This document shows positions 31,967 through 42,400 of a stretch of DNA of 48,566 bases, in pieces (position 1 is the stretch's first letter; each line of letters opens with the position of its first letter). Origin of the DNA: Clostridium sp. (GTDB lineage Bacteria > Bacillota > Clostridia > Peptostreptococcales > Peptostreptococcaceae); the NCBI GenBank assembly GCA_022782605.1, contig JALFMW010000113.1, positions 1-48,566 of the forward strand, written 5' to 3'. A program made the translations under genes and the position numbers. The notes under the pieces are model-generated. The model did not search any database. It saw nothing but the letters and a program-made list of their open reading frames with translations, and had not been told where the DNA came from.

Positions 31967-33993
31967 TGATTGCAAAAATACCATGTGATTTAGTTATAAA
32001 TGGAGTTCTTACTACATTTGATATAATAATGGAGCCAGGACTTGTTGATACTCTTAAATCCTTAGACAATCAAATAGAATCAGATACTAACAAATTACTT
32101 TCTTCTTCAGTTAAAGTAACTACTTATGATGGTTCTTATATATATTTTAAAAAGATAGATGGTACTGAATTATTTAAATTGGATGTAACTCCATTTAAAA
32201 TAGATGGAATGATTTCTAATGTAATATTTAATTCAACTACTAATAACGTAGAGATTACTTTTAATAACGAACATGGAACTATTTATATATCCGTTCCTGA
32301 TATTATTAAAAATACTATTACCCCAATATTAAATAATAAAGTAGATAAGACAACTACTATAAATAATTATTCTCTATCTTAGAATATATCCTTGAATAAA
32401 AGTGATATATAGTTAAACAATGTAAAAAATATCGGATAGGATACTGAACCTAAATAGTAGGGAATCAATAATCTACAAAGTAATGGAGCATATACTTCTT
32501 TATCTAAAAAAGTAGATAAAACTGTAACTGTGAATGGACATATATTAGATAAAAGTATTACTCTAAATAAATCTGATATAGGATTAAACAATATATCAAA
32601 TTAGCCTACTACTAACTCTATTACTGAAAATGGAGAAAATCTAGTTACTAGTGATGCAATTAAAAAAGCTTTAGATAATAAATTAAATTTATCTGATATA
32701 GTAGATCTTTTATCTTATGGAATTCAATGGGACACTACTAAATCAACTCCAGATTGTACCAGAGTAGGTAATTATGAAATGCATAAAACTTTACCTATAC
32801 AATCTTCTCTTAAGGGATGTATAGTTAAAAATAAGAAAATATAGTATTATTTAGATCCAACAGATTGGACAAAAATAGAAGGAAGTAGTTTATCATCTAA
32901 GCTAGATGGAACCGACGGAGATGTAATGGTACATCATATGGCCTTTTATGGAAGAAGTTTTATTAACGGAAATTTAAGATAGGTTAGAATATCTCCTTAT
33001 AAAATAGACGACACTTGGGAAGAAATACCTGAAGGATGCATAAGTGCTTATAGAATAACCGTTGATTAGACAGACCCAACTTCTTTAAAAGCAAAAAGTG
33101 TAGTAAATACTACTGAAAAATTTAGAGGAGGAGATGACCGCTCTTCTATGGATACTTATTTAGCAACAGATCCATTTAGAAGTGATTTAGGTAAACCAAG
33201 AACTAATATAACTAGATCTACCATGAGAACATATGCTCGTAATAATAATATGGAGTTATTAGATTATTGGCATTATAAATGGATCATGTATTGGCTTCCA
33301 GTTATAGAATATGCAACATTTGATATTCAAAAATCATTTAATGCAAGTTTAACTTCTGATGGATTACATCAAGGAGGACTTGGTCCTGGAGTTACTGATT
33401 GGGGTAATACTTCAAACGGATGGGCCGGTTACAATGGAGCTAGACCTATTATACCATGTGGATTTACTAATTTATTAGGTAACTTTACGGGAATAGTAGA
33501 TGCAAAATTGCCTGCTAGCATTTCTATTAACGATTCTACAGTAACTACTCAAGAACATACTTTCCATGTAATTAGATATAGAGGAATAGAGCAACCCTTC
33601 GGAGATATATGGACTAATTTAGATGGAATAGTTTCTTTTTATAATTCTACTACATCTTTAAGAAATTATTATTCTACAAATAATCCAAAATATTTTGGAG
33701 ATACAAAAGATAATAAAGAGTTAATAGCTTCTGTATCTCAATTTAATGGTTGGGTTAAAGAGTTTTCATTCAGCAATAATAAAGCTGAGATTATTCCAGA
33801 ATCTGGGGGTGGAGGAGGATCTTCTTATAAATGTGATTATCATTGGGACAATACAGACACATCAGTTCATGTGCTCCTGGTGGGCGGCTGTGCTTATGAC
33901 GGCGCTGCGGCCGGCCTCGGCTATCTCGCTTCTCACGCTGGTGTCGGTGGTGCTTAGGCTGCTATCGGTTTTCGGGCATATTGTTCTGTATAA
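31966..33993 (+). CDS. DGR target 1: fibre protein with C-type-lectin-like variable tip
   Basis: A 675-aa protein. The N-terminal domain (about residues 1-130) is shared with the next gene (NGVLTTFDIIMEPG / NGTVTAFDLILINQ). A fibre-repeat region follows (VDKTVTVNGHILDKSITLNK, DIGLNNI), then a conserved middle domain (LHQGGLGPGVTDWG, DTYLATDPFRSDLGKPR). The C-terminus holds SYKCDYHWDN, a VLLVGG start and an IGFRAYCSV end, the pattern of DGR C-type-lectin variable domains. Variable repeat VR1 is 33874-33975. At several positions aligned with its paralogue this protein has CAA where the other has TAG. It is a likely receptor-binding protein whose tip is diversified. Confidence 0.92.
33874..33975 (+). 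repeat. DGR variable repeat VR1
   Basis: 102 nt aligned without gaps to the template repeat. 23 substitutions occur, every one at a template adenine, with no change at the 73 non-A positions. It ends at GGTTTTCGG, then GCA where the template has AAA, marking the initiation-of-mutagenic-homing boundary. It contains in-frame TAG (33955-33957) read as Gln. Confidence 0.96.
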
Positions 33994-34034
33994 TAGATAA
34001 AATAAATAATAATAAAAAGTAATTTAAATTTTAT

Positions 34035-36092
34035 ATGAATAAAACAACTAAAAGAATTCCAGTAGATCTTACTGTTAATGGAACTGTTACAGCTTTTGAT
34101 TTAATATTAATAAATCAAAAGAATCCAAGTGAAGTTCTTGAAATACAATAGAAACTAAATGAATTGTAGCAAAGTTAGACAGATATATAGGCTACTTAGT
34201 CTACTAAACTAGTAAATTCTGCTGATTATGATACTTCTAAAAAATAGATTATCTTCTATAATAGTAAAGGAGTAGAGCTATGTCATATTGATGCATCTGA
34301 CTTTGTGAAAGATGGAATGGTAGATACTGTAGTATATAATGCTGATACTAATTCTATTGTAATAACCTTTAATACTGATGCTGGTAAAAAACCTATTACA
34401 TTAGGAATGGATTAGATAATTAGTGATACATTATAGTCTACAATAGATTCTAAAGTAGACAAATCTACTACGGTAAATGGTCATAAATTAAATTCTAATG
34501 TTACTATAAGTAAATCTGATGTAGGTTTAGGAAATGTAGCTAATGTATCTACTGATTCTGCTCCTACTAAGAACAGTAATAATAACGTAACAAGTGGTGG
34601 AGTTTATACTGAATTAGAAAGAAAAGTAGATAAAACTACATCAATAAACGGTCATGCATTATCTGCCAATGTTACAGTATCTAAATCAGATGTAGGTCTT
34701 GGAAATGTTACTAATGTTCCAACTACTGATAATATAATAGATGGTGGAACTAATAATGTAACAAGTGGAGCTATTTATTCTGCATTAAAAGAAAAAGCAG
34801 ATAAAGATAACATTAAAAATATATTAGCTTATGGAGTATAGTGGGATACTACTAAATCTACTCCAGATTGCACAAGAATTGGTAATCCAGAATTACACAG
34901 AACCCTTCCAATTCAGGAATCTTTAAAAGGATGTATTTTTAAAGATGGAGAAGTTAAATATTACCTAGATCCAACAGATTGGACTAAAAAAGCTGATGGA
35001 TCAGGAAATGCTCTATTGGATGGAACTGATGGAGATGTAATGGTACACCATATGAAATTCTATGGGTATAGTGAAGCTGACGGAGATTTAAGAAGAGTTT
35101 GGATTTCTACCTTTAAAATATCTGATGATTGGTAGGAAATTCCAGAAGGAGTAGTTAGTGCATATAGATTAACTACAGATGCTTCTGATTCAAGTAAAGT
35201 ATTAGGACGTTCTGTTATTAATACTACTGCTGCTTTTAGAGGAGGAGCAAATAGAACAGCTTATGATGCGTATTTAGATACTGATCCATTCAGAAGTGAC
35301 TTAGGTAAACCAAGAACTAATATATCTAGAAGTACATTTAGAACTTATGCAAGAAATAATAATCTAGAATTATTAGATTATGAAACTTATAAGTGGGTAT
35401 TTTTCTGGTTACCAGTAATTGAATATTCTACATTTGATATGTAGAGAGCATTTAATGCTAGCTTAACTACTGGAGGACTACATCAAGGCGGTTTAGGACC
35501 TGGAGTTACTAATGGAGATTGGAATAAGTGGAGCAGTTATAATGGTAACTATCCAATAGTTCCATGTGGTTATACTAATGAATTTGGTAATCAATCAGGA
35601 GTTAAGGATTATACTTTCCCAATAATTGATGGTACCACAGATCCAGCTACTTCTATTTAGGTCAATAGATATAGAGGCATTGAATAGCCATTTGGGGATG
35701 TGTGGACTAATTTAGAAGGAGTTCTTAGTTAGTACCTAACAACAGATACACTAAGACACTATTATATAACAGATGACCCTGAAAAATATTCCGATTCAGA
35801 TATATCTCAGATGAGATAGATTGCAGCTGTTGATATTGATTCAAATTTTGTAAAAGAATTCGTTTTAGGAAGTCACGGAGAGATTGTTCCTCTTTCTTTC
35901 TAGAGAAATCCAACTCAGTATAAATGCGACTATCACTGGGATAACAATGATGCTGCTTTACATACGCTCATGGTGGGCGGCGGTGCTAGTAACGGCGCTA
36001 CGGCCGGCCTCGGCTCTCTCAATTCTGGCAATGGTGTCGGTAATGCTTGGACTGATATCGGTTTTCGGGCATCTAAAAAAATTAATAAGTAA
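34035..36092 (+). CDS. DGR target 2: paralogous fibre protein with variable tip
   Basis: A 685-aa paralogue of the preceding gene, starting 41 bases after it. The N-terminal domain contains a Gln-rich helix with several TAG codons. Two or three copies of the shaft repeat 'VNGHKLNSNVTISKSDVGLG' lie around residues 135-240, followed by the conserved middle domain (LHQGGLGPGVT, DPFRSDLGKPRTNI). It ends in a lectin-like tip: YKCDYHWDN, LMVGG ... DIGFRASKKINK. VR2 is 35967-36068. Three TAG codons (34839, 35442, 35685) align with CAA of the paralogue (32725, 33328, 33592), showing TAG=Gln. The two fibres may be alternative or co-assembled adhesins. Confidence 0.93.
35967..36068 (+). repeat. DGR variable repeat VR2
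   Basis: 102 nt aligned gap-free to the template repeat with 15 substitutions, all at template adenines. The template TAG codon is TGG (Trp) here. The GGTTTTCGG/GCA boundary is the same as in VR1. It differs from VR1 at most mutable positions, so both targets were diversified independently. Confidence 0.96.
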
Positions 36093-36145
36093 CTCTTGAA
36101 GTTTTCGTAGAATTAACTTATTTTAGTACTAAACATAGTTAAGGT

Positions 36146-36180
36146 TGGATACACCGTTTTGAAGTATCCAGGTTTTATTT
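36146..36180 (+). terminator. Stem-loop between fibre gene and template repeat
   Basis: A perfect 7-bp stem with an 11-nt loop followed by GGTTTTATTT. It could be a terminator of the target-2 transcript or part of the DGR RNA; the T run is modest. Confidence 0.45.
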
Positions 36181-36209
36181 ATTGAAAACTGATGATGTGT
36201 TAAAAAATA

Positions 36210-36311
36210 CTCATAGTAGGCGGCAATGCTAATAACAGCGCTAAAGCCGGCCTCAGCTATCTCAATTCTAACAATAGTGTCGGTAATGCTTAGACTAATA
36301 TCGGTTTTCGG
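36210..36311 (+). repeat. DGR template repeat (TR)
   Basis: 102 nt, 29 of them adenine, placed mostly in AAY and AGY codons as usual for DGR templates. Both variable repeats are derived from it purely by A-to-N changes. Codon 28 is TAG (36291-36293). The template is followed by AAA where the targets have GCA. Confidence 0.96.
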
Positions 36312-36430
36312 AAATATCAATAAATTAAAAATACACATAAATAACACCTCGACCTCTTGGTGAAAGACAACGCAACTAAAAACTTGGTACTAGTAGGTTA
36401 ATTCTCGAAAATTCTGAGTTCTTATCTGAT

Positions 36431-37642
36431 ATGCCAAAAAGACTTGGACACATATTGGAAAAAGTAGCTGATTTTAACAATATAAAATTGGCAGATATAA
36501 ATGCACGAAAGGGAAAACATAATCCAGGAATAATAAAACATGACTAGAATAGAGAAGTTGAAAATATTGAATTATCCCTTGATTTAATGAACGGAAATTT
36601 TTATACAAGTGCATATAAAAATAAGATTATACATGAACCAAAGGAAAGATTATTGTATATACTTCCATATTTTCCTGATAGAGTAGTTCATCATGCAATA
36701 ATGTAGGTAATGGAAGAATAGTGGGTAAAGATAATGATTCCTACAACTTATGCTTGTATAAGAGGAAGAGGAATTGGAAAGCTATATACTGATTTAAAGA
36801 AGGTATTGAGGAATGATTCAGAAGGGACTAAATATTGTTTAAAAATGGATATACATCATTTCTATCCTTCTATAAATCACAAGAAGCTTGAAAAAATAAT
36901 AAGAAAGAAACTAAAAGATCCACTATTTTTAGAATTGCTTGATGAAATAATTGAATCAGCAGATGGAGTTCCTATTGGAAATTATTTAAGTCAATTCTTT
37001 GCTAATCTATATCTAACATATTTTGATCATTGGATAAAAGAAACATTACACGTAAAATATTATTTCAGATATTGCGATGATATGGTTATTTTATGCAATT
37101 CTAAAGAAGAATTAGCAGAACTAAGAGTTAAAATTCAAGATTACTTAAGAAATGAATTAGACATAGAATTAAAAAAGAATTGGTAGGTATTTCCAGTGGA
37201 AGATAGAGGAATAGATTATTGTGGTTTTGTGTTTAAACATAATCATATTTTGATTAGATCCTCTATTAAAAGAAGAATAATGGGAACAGTTAAGAGATAT
37301 ATGAATCATACCATTTCATAGGAAACGTTTGATATGAAAATGACTGCCTATTATGGTTGGATGAAAAGAACTAATTCTAAAAACTTAGCTTATACAATAG
37401 AAAAAGTAACTGGAAAAGTATATAATGTATGGTATGGAAGATATATAAGAGTATCTTGTCTATTTGATATAAATGCTATAATCTATATAAAAAGTATTAC
37501 TGAAAGAAGTAAGTATTATGAAGTTAATTTTATAATGGATAATCATGCTTACTTTACTCGAACTAATAATAAAAAGTTAATAAAATTAATGTATTAGTAT
37601 CTAGAAAATGAGAAATCCTAGAGAAATAAAATCCGAAAGTAA
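36431..37642 (+). CDS. DGR reverse transcriptase
   Basis: A 403-aa protein with TAG=Gln. Reverse transcriptase motifs appear in order: an N-terminal RT0-2 region with RGRGIGK (about residue 113), KMDIHHFYPSI (motif 3/A, about residue 138), PIGNYLSQFFANLYL (motif 4/B, about residue 180) and RYCDDMVIL (motif 5/C, YxDD-type active site, about residue 214). A C-terminal part follows (YYGWMKRTNSKN). The IGNYLSQ form is typical of DGR and retron-like RTs. It copies the template RNA with errors at adenines and the cDNA replaces the variable repeats. It lies about 120 bases downstream of the template. It overlaps the following gene by 35 bases. Confidence 0.95.
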
Positions 37643-38378
37643 ACCGGAAATATTTTAGAACTTAGGAGATGGAACTTTCTATTATAATTTTGATATTTAG
37701 AAGATTCGTATTCCATTTCAAGATAATGAAACCTCTATATTAAAAGATGGGTTCTCTTATAAGCAAACAAGATTTAGTGGAATACCTCAATATAAAGTAG
37801 TAGTAGAATCTGTTATTAGAGAGTATCTAACTATAGATGAGGAATTTGATTTAATTAATAGTTACAATAAGAAAGTAAAATCAGGTGCTTCAGATATAGA
37901 TGCAGATGTAACTGCATATAAAGAATATTCTCACTTACTTTCTTCTATTAAATCTTAGGTTAAAAAAGATTTAAATAAATATAACGGAGTAACAAGTACT
38001 TAGATAGAACAAGCTATAGTAGATAAGATAACTGAAATAAATGAATATGATTCTTCTTCAGCTATTAATAGCTTTACTATTAATGGGATTACATTATGGT
38101 TAAATAAGGACTAGAGAGCTAATCTTATAAGAGGATTTGAAGCATAGAAAAATGCTGGAATAAAAACAGTAAATATTTGGTATAATAATCAACCAATTAA
38201 TTTATTAGTTGATGATGCTTTAAATATCTTATCTGCTGTAGAAGTGTATGCTGTAGAATGTTTTAATGTAACATCTACCCATAGAAAACAAGTTAGTTCT
38301 TTAACTAATTTAGATAAAATAAATTCATTCAATATTAAAGCAGGTTATCCAGATAAATTAACCTTTACAACTGATTAA
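37608..38378 (+). CDS. DUF4376-domain protein
   Basis: A 256-aa protein; ATG 37608 lies within the end of the RT gene. The N-terminal ~110 residues are unassigned. From about residue 140 it shows the DUF4376 pattern: 'YDSSSAINSFTINGITLWL', 'RANLIRGFEAQKNAG', 'LNILSAVEVYAVECFNVTS', a conserved His after it, and a final 'GYPDKLTFTTD'. This domain is common next to phage tail-fibre genes and is often seen in fibre assembly or tail proteins, so a fibre-assembly role for the DGR adhesins is plausible. Several TAG codons are read as Gln. Confidence 0.8.
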
Positions 38379-38383
38379 TTATA

Positions 38384-38436
38384 AATGGGGTTAATAGATA
38401 TTTTGATATATCTGTTAATCCCATTACTTTTTTATA
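38384..38436 (+). terminator. Rho-independent terminator
   Basis: An 18-bp near-perfect stem (AATGGGGTTAATAGATAT / ATATCTGTTAATCCCATT, mismatches only as G.T or A.C-type) with a short TTTG-type loop, followed by ACTTTTTTA. It closes the DGR/fibre operon. Confidence 0.9.
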
Positions 38437-38437
38437 T

Positions 38438-38878
38438 ATGAATTATGCAACAGGGTGTGCTTTCAATACAAAAGAAATATTTGAGAACTTAGATAGAAAA
38501 AAATTAAAACTTAATTCTAAATTAGCTGAATCTATAACGGGAGATAGACACCTAAATTCTCTTATATTTAGAATATTTAAGGATTCTATGAAATTAATAT
38601 TCAAAGATATAATAGATAATAATGTAACTTTTTTATTACCTACTACTCGTTCTAATATTCATATTCATAGAGTAACTGGAGATGATTTTGTATATGGAAG
38701 ACAACATGGAAAATGGTAGGATGTAGATTTCTTAAAATCTAATTTTTCTGGTTATTAGTTAATGTTAGATATTAATAAAAGAAATGGTATGCATCCAATT
38801 GAAAAGCCTATATATTTAAATAAAGAATATAAGGATTAGATAACTAAAAATACTAATGAAGGTAAATAGTATTGCTAA
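38438..38878 (+). CDS. Small protein of unknown function
   Basis: A 146-aa protein starting just after the terminator. It has a helical N-terminal half (KEIFENLDRKKLKLNSKLAE, then RHLNSLIFRIFKDSMKLIF) and a beta/His-rich middle (TRSNIHIHRVTGDDFVYG). No family recognised. Five in-frame TAG codons read as Gln. It is coupled to the next gene (TAATG). Located among tail genes, so probably structural or assembly-related. Confidence 0.75.
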
Positions 38879-39462
38879 TGGAAGTAAAGAAATTAGAAGA
38901 CTATTATGAACAAATGTATAAATTATATCCTACTGTAGATAAATAGGATATAAAAAGAATATTAAAATACGGTTGGAGAGTAATAGATTTATTAAGTAGA
39001 AATGGAGGAGATATATGTATAGTTGATTAGAGAGATTCTTTTTGGTGCTATATGGGAAAACTTAGAAGAAATTCTTTAAAGTTTTATAGCTATTATGCAG
39101 CAAAACTATCAAGAAAATTAGTAATACTATTTCGTAGAAGAAAGATGAAATGGGATGGCTATTACTATTTTACATTATCTGAAGAATAGTATTAGAATTA
39201 TTTATCATAGAAAAATAAAAAAGGAAGACCAAAAAAATGGTTTAAATACGGCGATATTATTCTTTATAAATATAGGTTTGAATGTGAATTAAGACAACAT
39301 GCTTATAAATATATTTTTAGAATACCTATGTTTGATAATTTTCCTCCTCATATATTTAAAAGAGATTTTACTTCTAACATAGTAGAGCTATATAAAATAA
39401 GAGAGCCTTTAAAATTTAAAGATATTTTAGTAACAAATAATAATTACTTAGAAGATGAGTAA
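38878..39462 (+). CDS. Basic protein of unknown function, probable tail/assembly protein
   Basis: A 194-aa, strongly basic and aromatic-rich protein (Tyr, Phe, Trp). Notable segments are ILKYGWRVIDLLSRNGGDIC, a run of basic residues (KLSRKLVILFRRRKMKWDGY) and NKKGRPKKWFKYGD. No catalytic motif. The GRPKKW piece resembles an AT-hook-like or DNA-binding patch, but is too short to assign. It overlaps the next ORF (ATG 39455). Confidence 0.75.
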
Positions 39463-42400
39463 AAAAATAGCAGTTAATCAATTTACCAAAGGATTAGTTA
39501 CTGATTTACATGAATTATCTGTTCCTAATAATGTACTAACTGATGCATTAAATGCTACTTTAGTTACTGGAGATGGGGATGAAATGACATTACAAAACGA
39601 TACTGGTAATTAGACAATAGAGTGTAACGGAAAATTTGCTTAGTTAACAGAAGGATTTATTCCTATAGGAATGAAAGAATATGGGGGAGTTATTTATATA
39701 GCTTCATATTGTCCTAATAATGTATATAAGAAAACAAAAGTTATTACACTATAGGAATCTTCTGAAAATAATTATGGAAGTAGATCTATTCCTTTATATA
39801 TATATTATGTAAAAAATGGAGATACAGAAATACCAGTTATTAAATAGTATGATATAGATAATTCTGGTGAAATAAAAAAGGATGATTTAGGAAATAATAT
39901 ATATTGGTTTGTAAATATAACTAATATTAAAACTGAAAATAGTTACACCACCTTTTAGTTAGGTACAACTAAATATAATGAAACTGAATTAATTACTCTT
40001 TATGAAAAAGGATTATGTGAATTAGGTTCATTCCCTTCTCCTAATTATTATAGTATTAATAATGATAAAGTCGGAGATATGGAATGGAATTATAAACCGT
40101 TACATAATTTAACAAAGGAAGTTAATGGAGAGATTAAAAATTTAGACTTTAGAACTAATCTTTTAAATTTTGATTCTAATCATCCAGTAAATATAGAAAC
40201 ATAGAAATCTTATGATAATTCTATTAATTTAATATTAAACGACGATAAGAATATTCCAAGATTAATTAATAGTGGATTTGTAGTAAAACAAAATAATAAA
40301 TTTTAGATAATAGATAGAACTGGAACAACCTCTAGTAAGGTAGGTTCTAATAAATATAGACTTGATTATTTTGATCTTGACACGTCATTAAATAAAAGAA
40401 TAAATAGTATTCCAATAGTTAATTTTAATGGGGTTCTTAATAATGGGGACCTAAAGGTTGGAAATTATGTATTCTATTTTAAATATAGTGATGCCGATGG
40501 AAATGAAACTGATTTTATAGCAGAATCAGGTATAGTATCTTGTTTTAAAGGAAACAATGCTGATCCATTTTCTATTGATGGAGGATTTAGAAATTCAAAC
40601 AGTGGAAAATGTGTATAGTTTACTTTAACTAATATAGATACGGCTTATAATAATATAATAGTTTATTATTCAAGAAGTACTTCTGATATTGATTAGAATA
40701 GAGTAGTAGAAGTAAAAAGGATAGATAAGAATTATCATATTATTGAAGATGAATGTAAAATTATAATTAATGGATCTGAAATAACAGAAGAATTAACTAT
40801 TGATTAGTTAAATGAGCAATATACTATATTAAATTCAGTTAAATCTAATGCACAAACTTAGAATATGTTGTTTTCGGCTAATGTGAGAACAAGAAAGATA
40901 GATAATCAAATTCTTAATGATTGTGCATTAAAAATGTATCCATATCTAAACGTTCATAATGCTGATTCATTTATTGGAACAGTTGATGAAAAAGATTATT
41001 CTGTAAGTACTTCTAACTATCAAGATGTAGAAGGAACTAAAGGAAGGTATTATAATGTATTTAATATTTATAATAGAGTAGGATATTGGAATGGAGAAAT
41101 ATATAGATTAGGAGTAGTTTATATATTTGAGGATAATACCTTAAGTCCAGTTTATAATATTAGAGGTAAAAGAAGTATACCACTAGTTTCAGATACCCAG
41201 AATTATACTAAGGCTGGTATAGGATATACCTTAGATGATAATATATAGTGGGATGGAGACTATTGTAATAAAAACACTTTAGAGAATAAACGAGGAGTTA
41301 TATCTATAGATGCCGAAATTTCTGGAAGTTTCCAAGTAAATGGAATTCAAATTCAAATAGATAAATCTACTTGTTAGATTCTTAAAAACTCAGGAGTTAG
41401 AGGATTATTCTTTGTAAGATAGAAAAGATTACCAACTATACTTGGATAGGCTTACTTAATGCCAATAGATGTTAATTCTAAATTACCTCTTATCTTTAGA
41501 AGAAGAAATGAAGACTTTAATATGTTATATTCGGACGGAGTAAGAAGAAACTTATTCTTTAGAAGTAATATGGATTCTGGAAATACTTTAACTAGAAGTA
41601 TCTATGATTTTAAATCACTGTAGTATAATGTAGTTGGAGAGTCTTTCTTATTTTTTGGTGGAATAGGGGGTAATCCTGTAACTGAATTTTACTTTAAAAC
41701 AAAAGAAAAAGATACAAGCTCTGGTAATGAAATATATTTAAGATTCCCCTTTAAGGGAACTTATACAGCAGGAGACTCTGATAATGATAAGGATTTTAGA
41801 GAAATGGCTGACTATGAGGGAAGGTTATTTTATTTCCCTCCATTTAAATACGGACTCACAAATACTCCAACTGGAATAACTATAAATAATTTTGATAATA
41901 AATTGAGAGACTATTATACAAGTAAAAAGTAGTATTGTGGAATATGTCCAGATTTTTATATTAAATAGTCTTATTATAATCAATTTTTTACAGGTACATA
42001 GTTTGTTATTGATTCTATGACTCCTTAGCCTACTACTCCTTATCTAATACAAGGATCTCATACTTATAATAGATATAGACAATATTATGTAGAGTCATAT
42101 ACTCGTCCTTCTTCAGCAACTACTAATAAAGCATATATAGTAAGTATTACTGACAGTATGCCTATAGCTGCTACTAATAATAGTAGATAGGATATTTATA
42201 AAGCATTAGCAGGAAATGAATCTGAAGCATTTAGAGTAGAGTATTTTTATAATGATGTAAGAGACGATTTTAGTGGAGGGGCTAATTAGTGGTACTAGGG
42301 AGATTATATGAGGGATAGAGATTTATTTAATACTGCTCCATTTGTTAGAGGCAAATATTCTCCATATTTAGGTATAAAAACAGAAAATGAAAATATTAAA

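Larger units (their letters stand above)
36093..36430 (+). other. Non-coding DGR RNA region around the template repeat
   Basis: 338 bases without a gene between the second target and the reverse transcriptase. It holds a stem-loop (TGGATAC 36146-36152 / GTATCCA 36164-36170, then GGTTTTATTT) that may terminate the fibre transcript or structure the template RNA. The template repeat is at 36210-36311. About 120 bases downstream lead to the RT start and probably form the 3' part of the template RNA. No avd-like accessory gene is visible here. Confidence 0.7.

Noticed and set aside
33746-34000. Open +2 frame through VR1 (and similarly 35884-36099 through VR2) encoding a hydrophobic SWWAAVL-type peptide
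   Set aside because: The frame is a shadow of the variable repeats, which are themselves explained by the template. The coding frame is the one shared with the fibre paralogue and ending in IGFR.
36129-36347. Minus-strand ORF over the template repeat
   Set aside because: It overlaps the template RNA antisense and has no family resemblance; A-rich template sequence gives an open reverse frame by chance.
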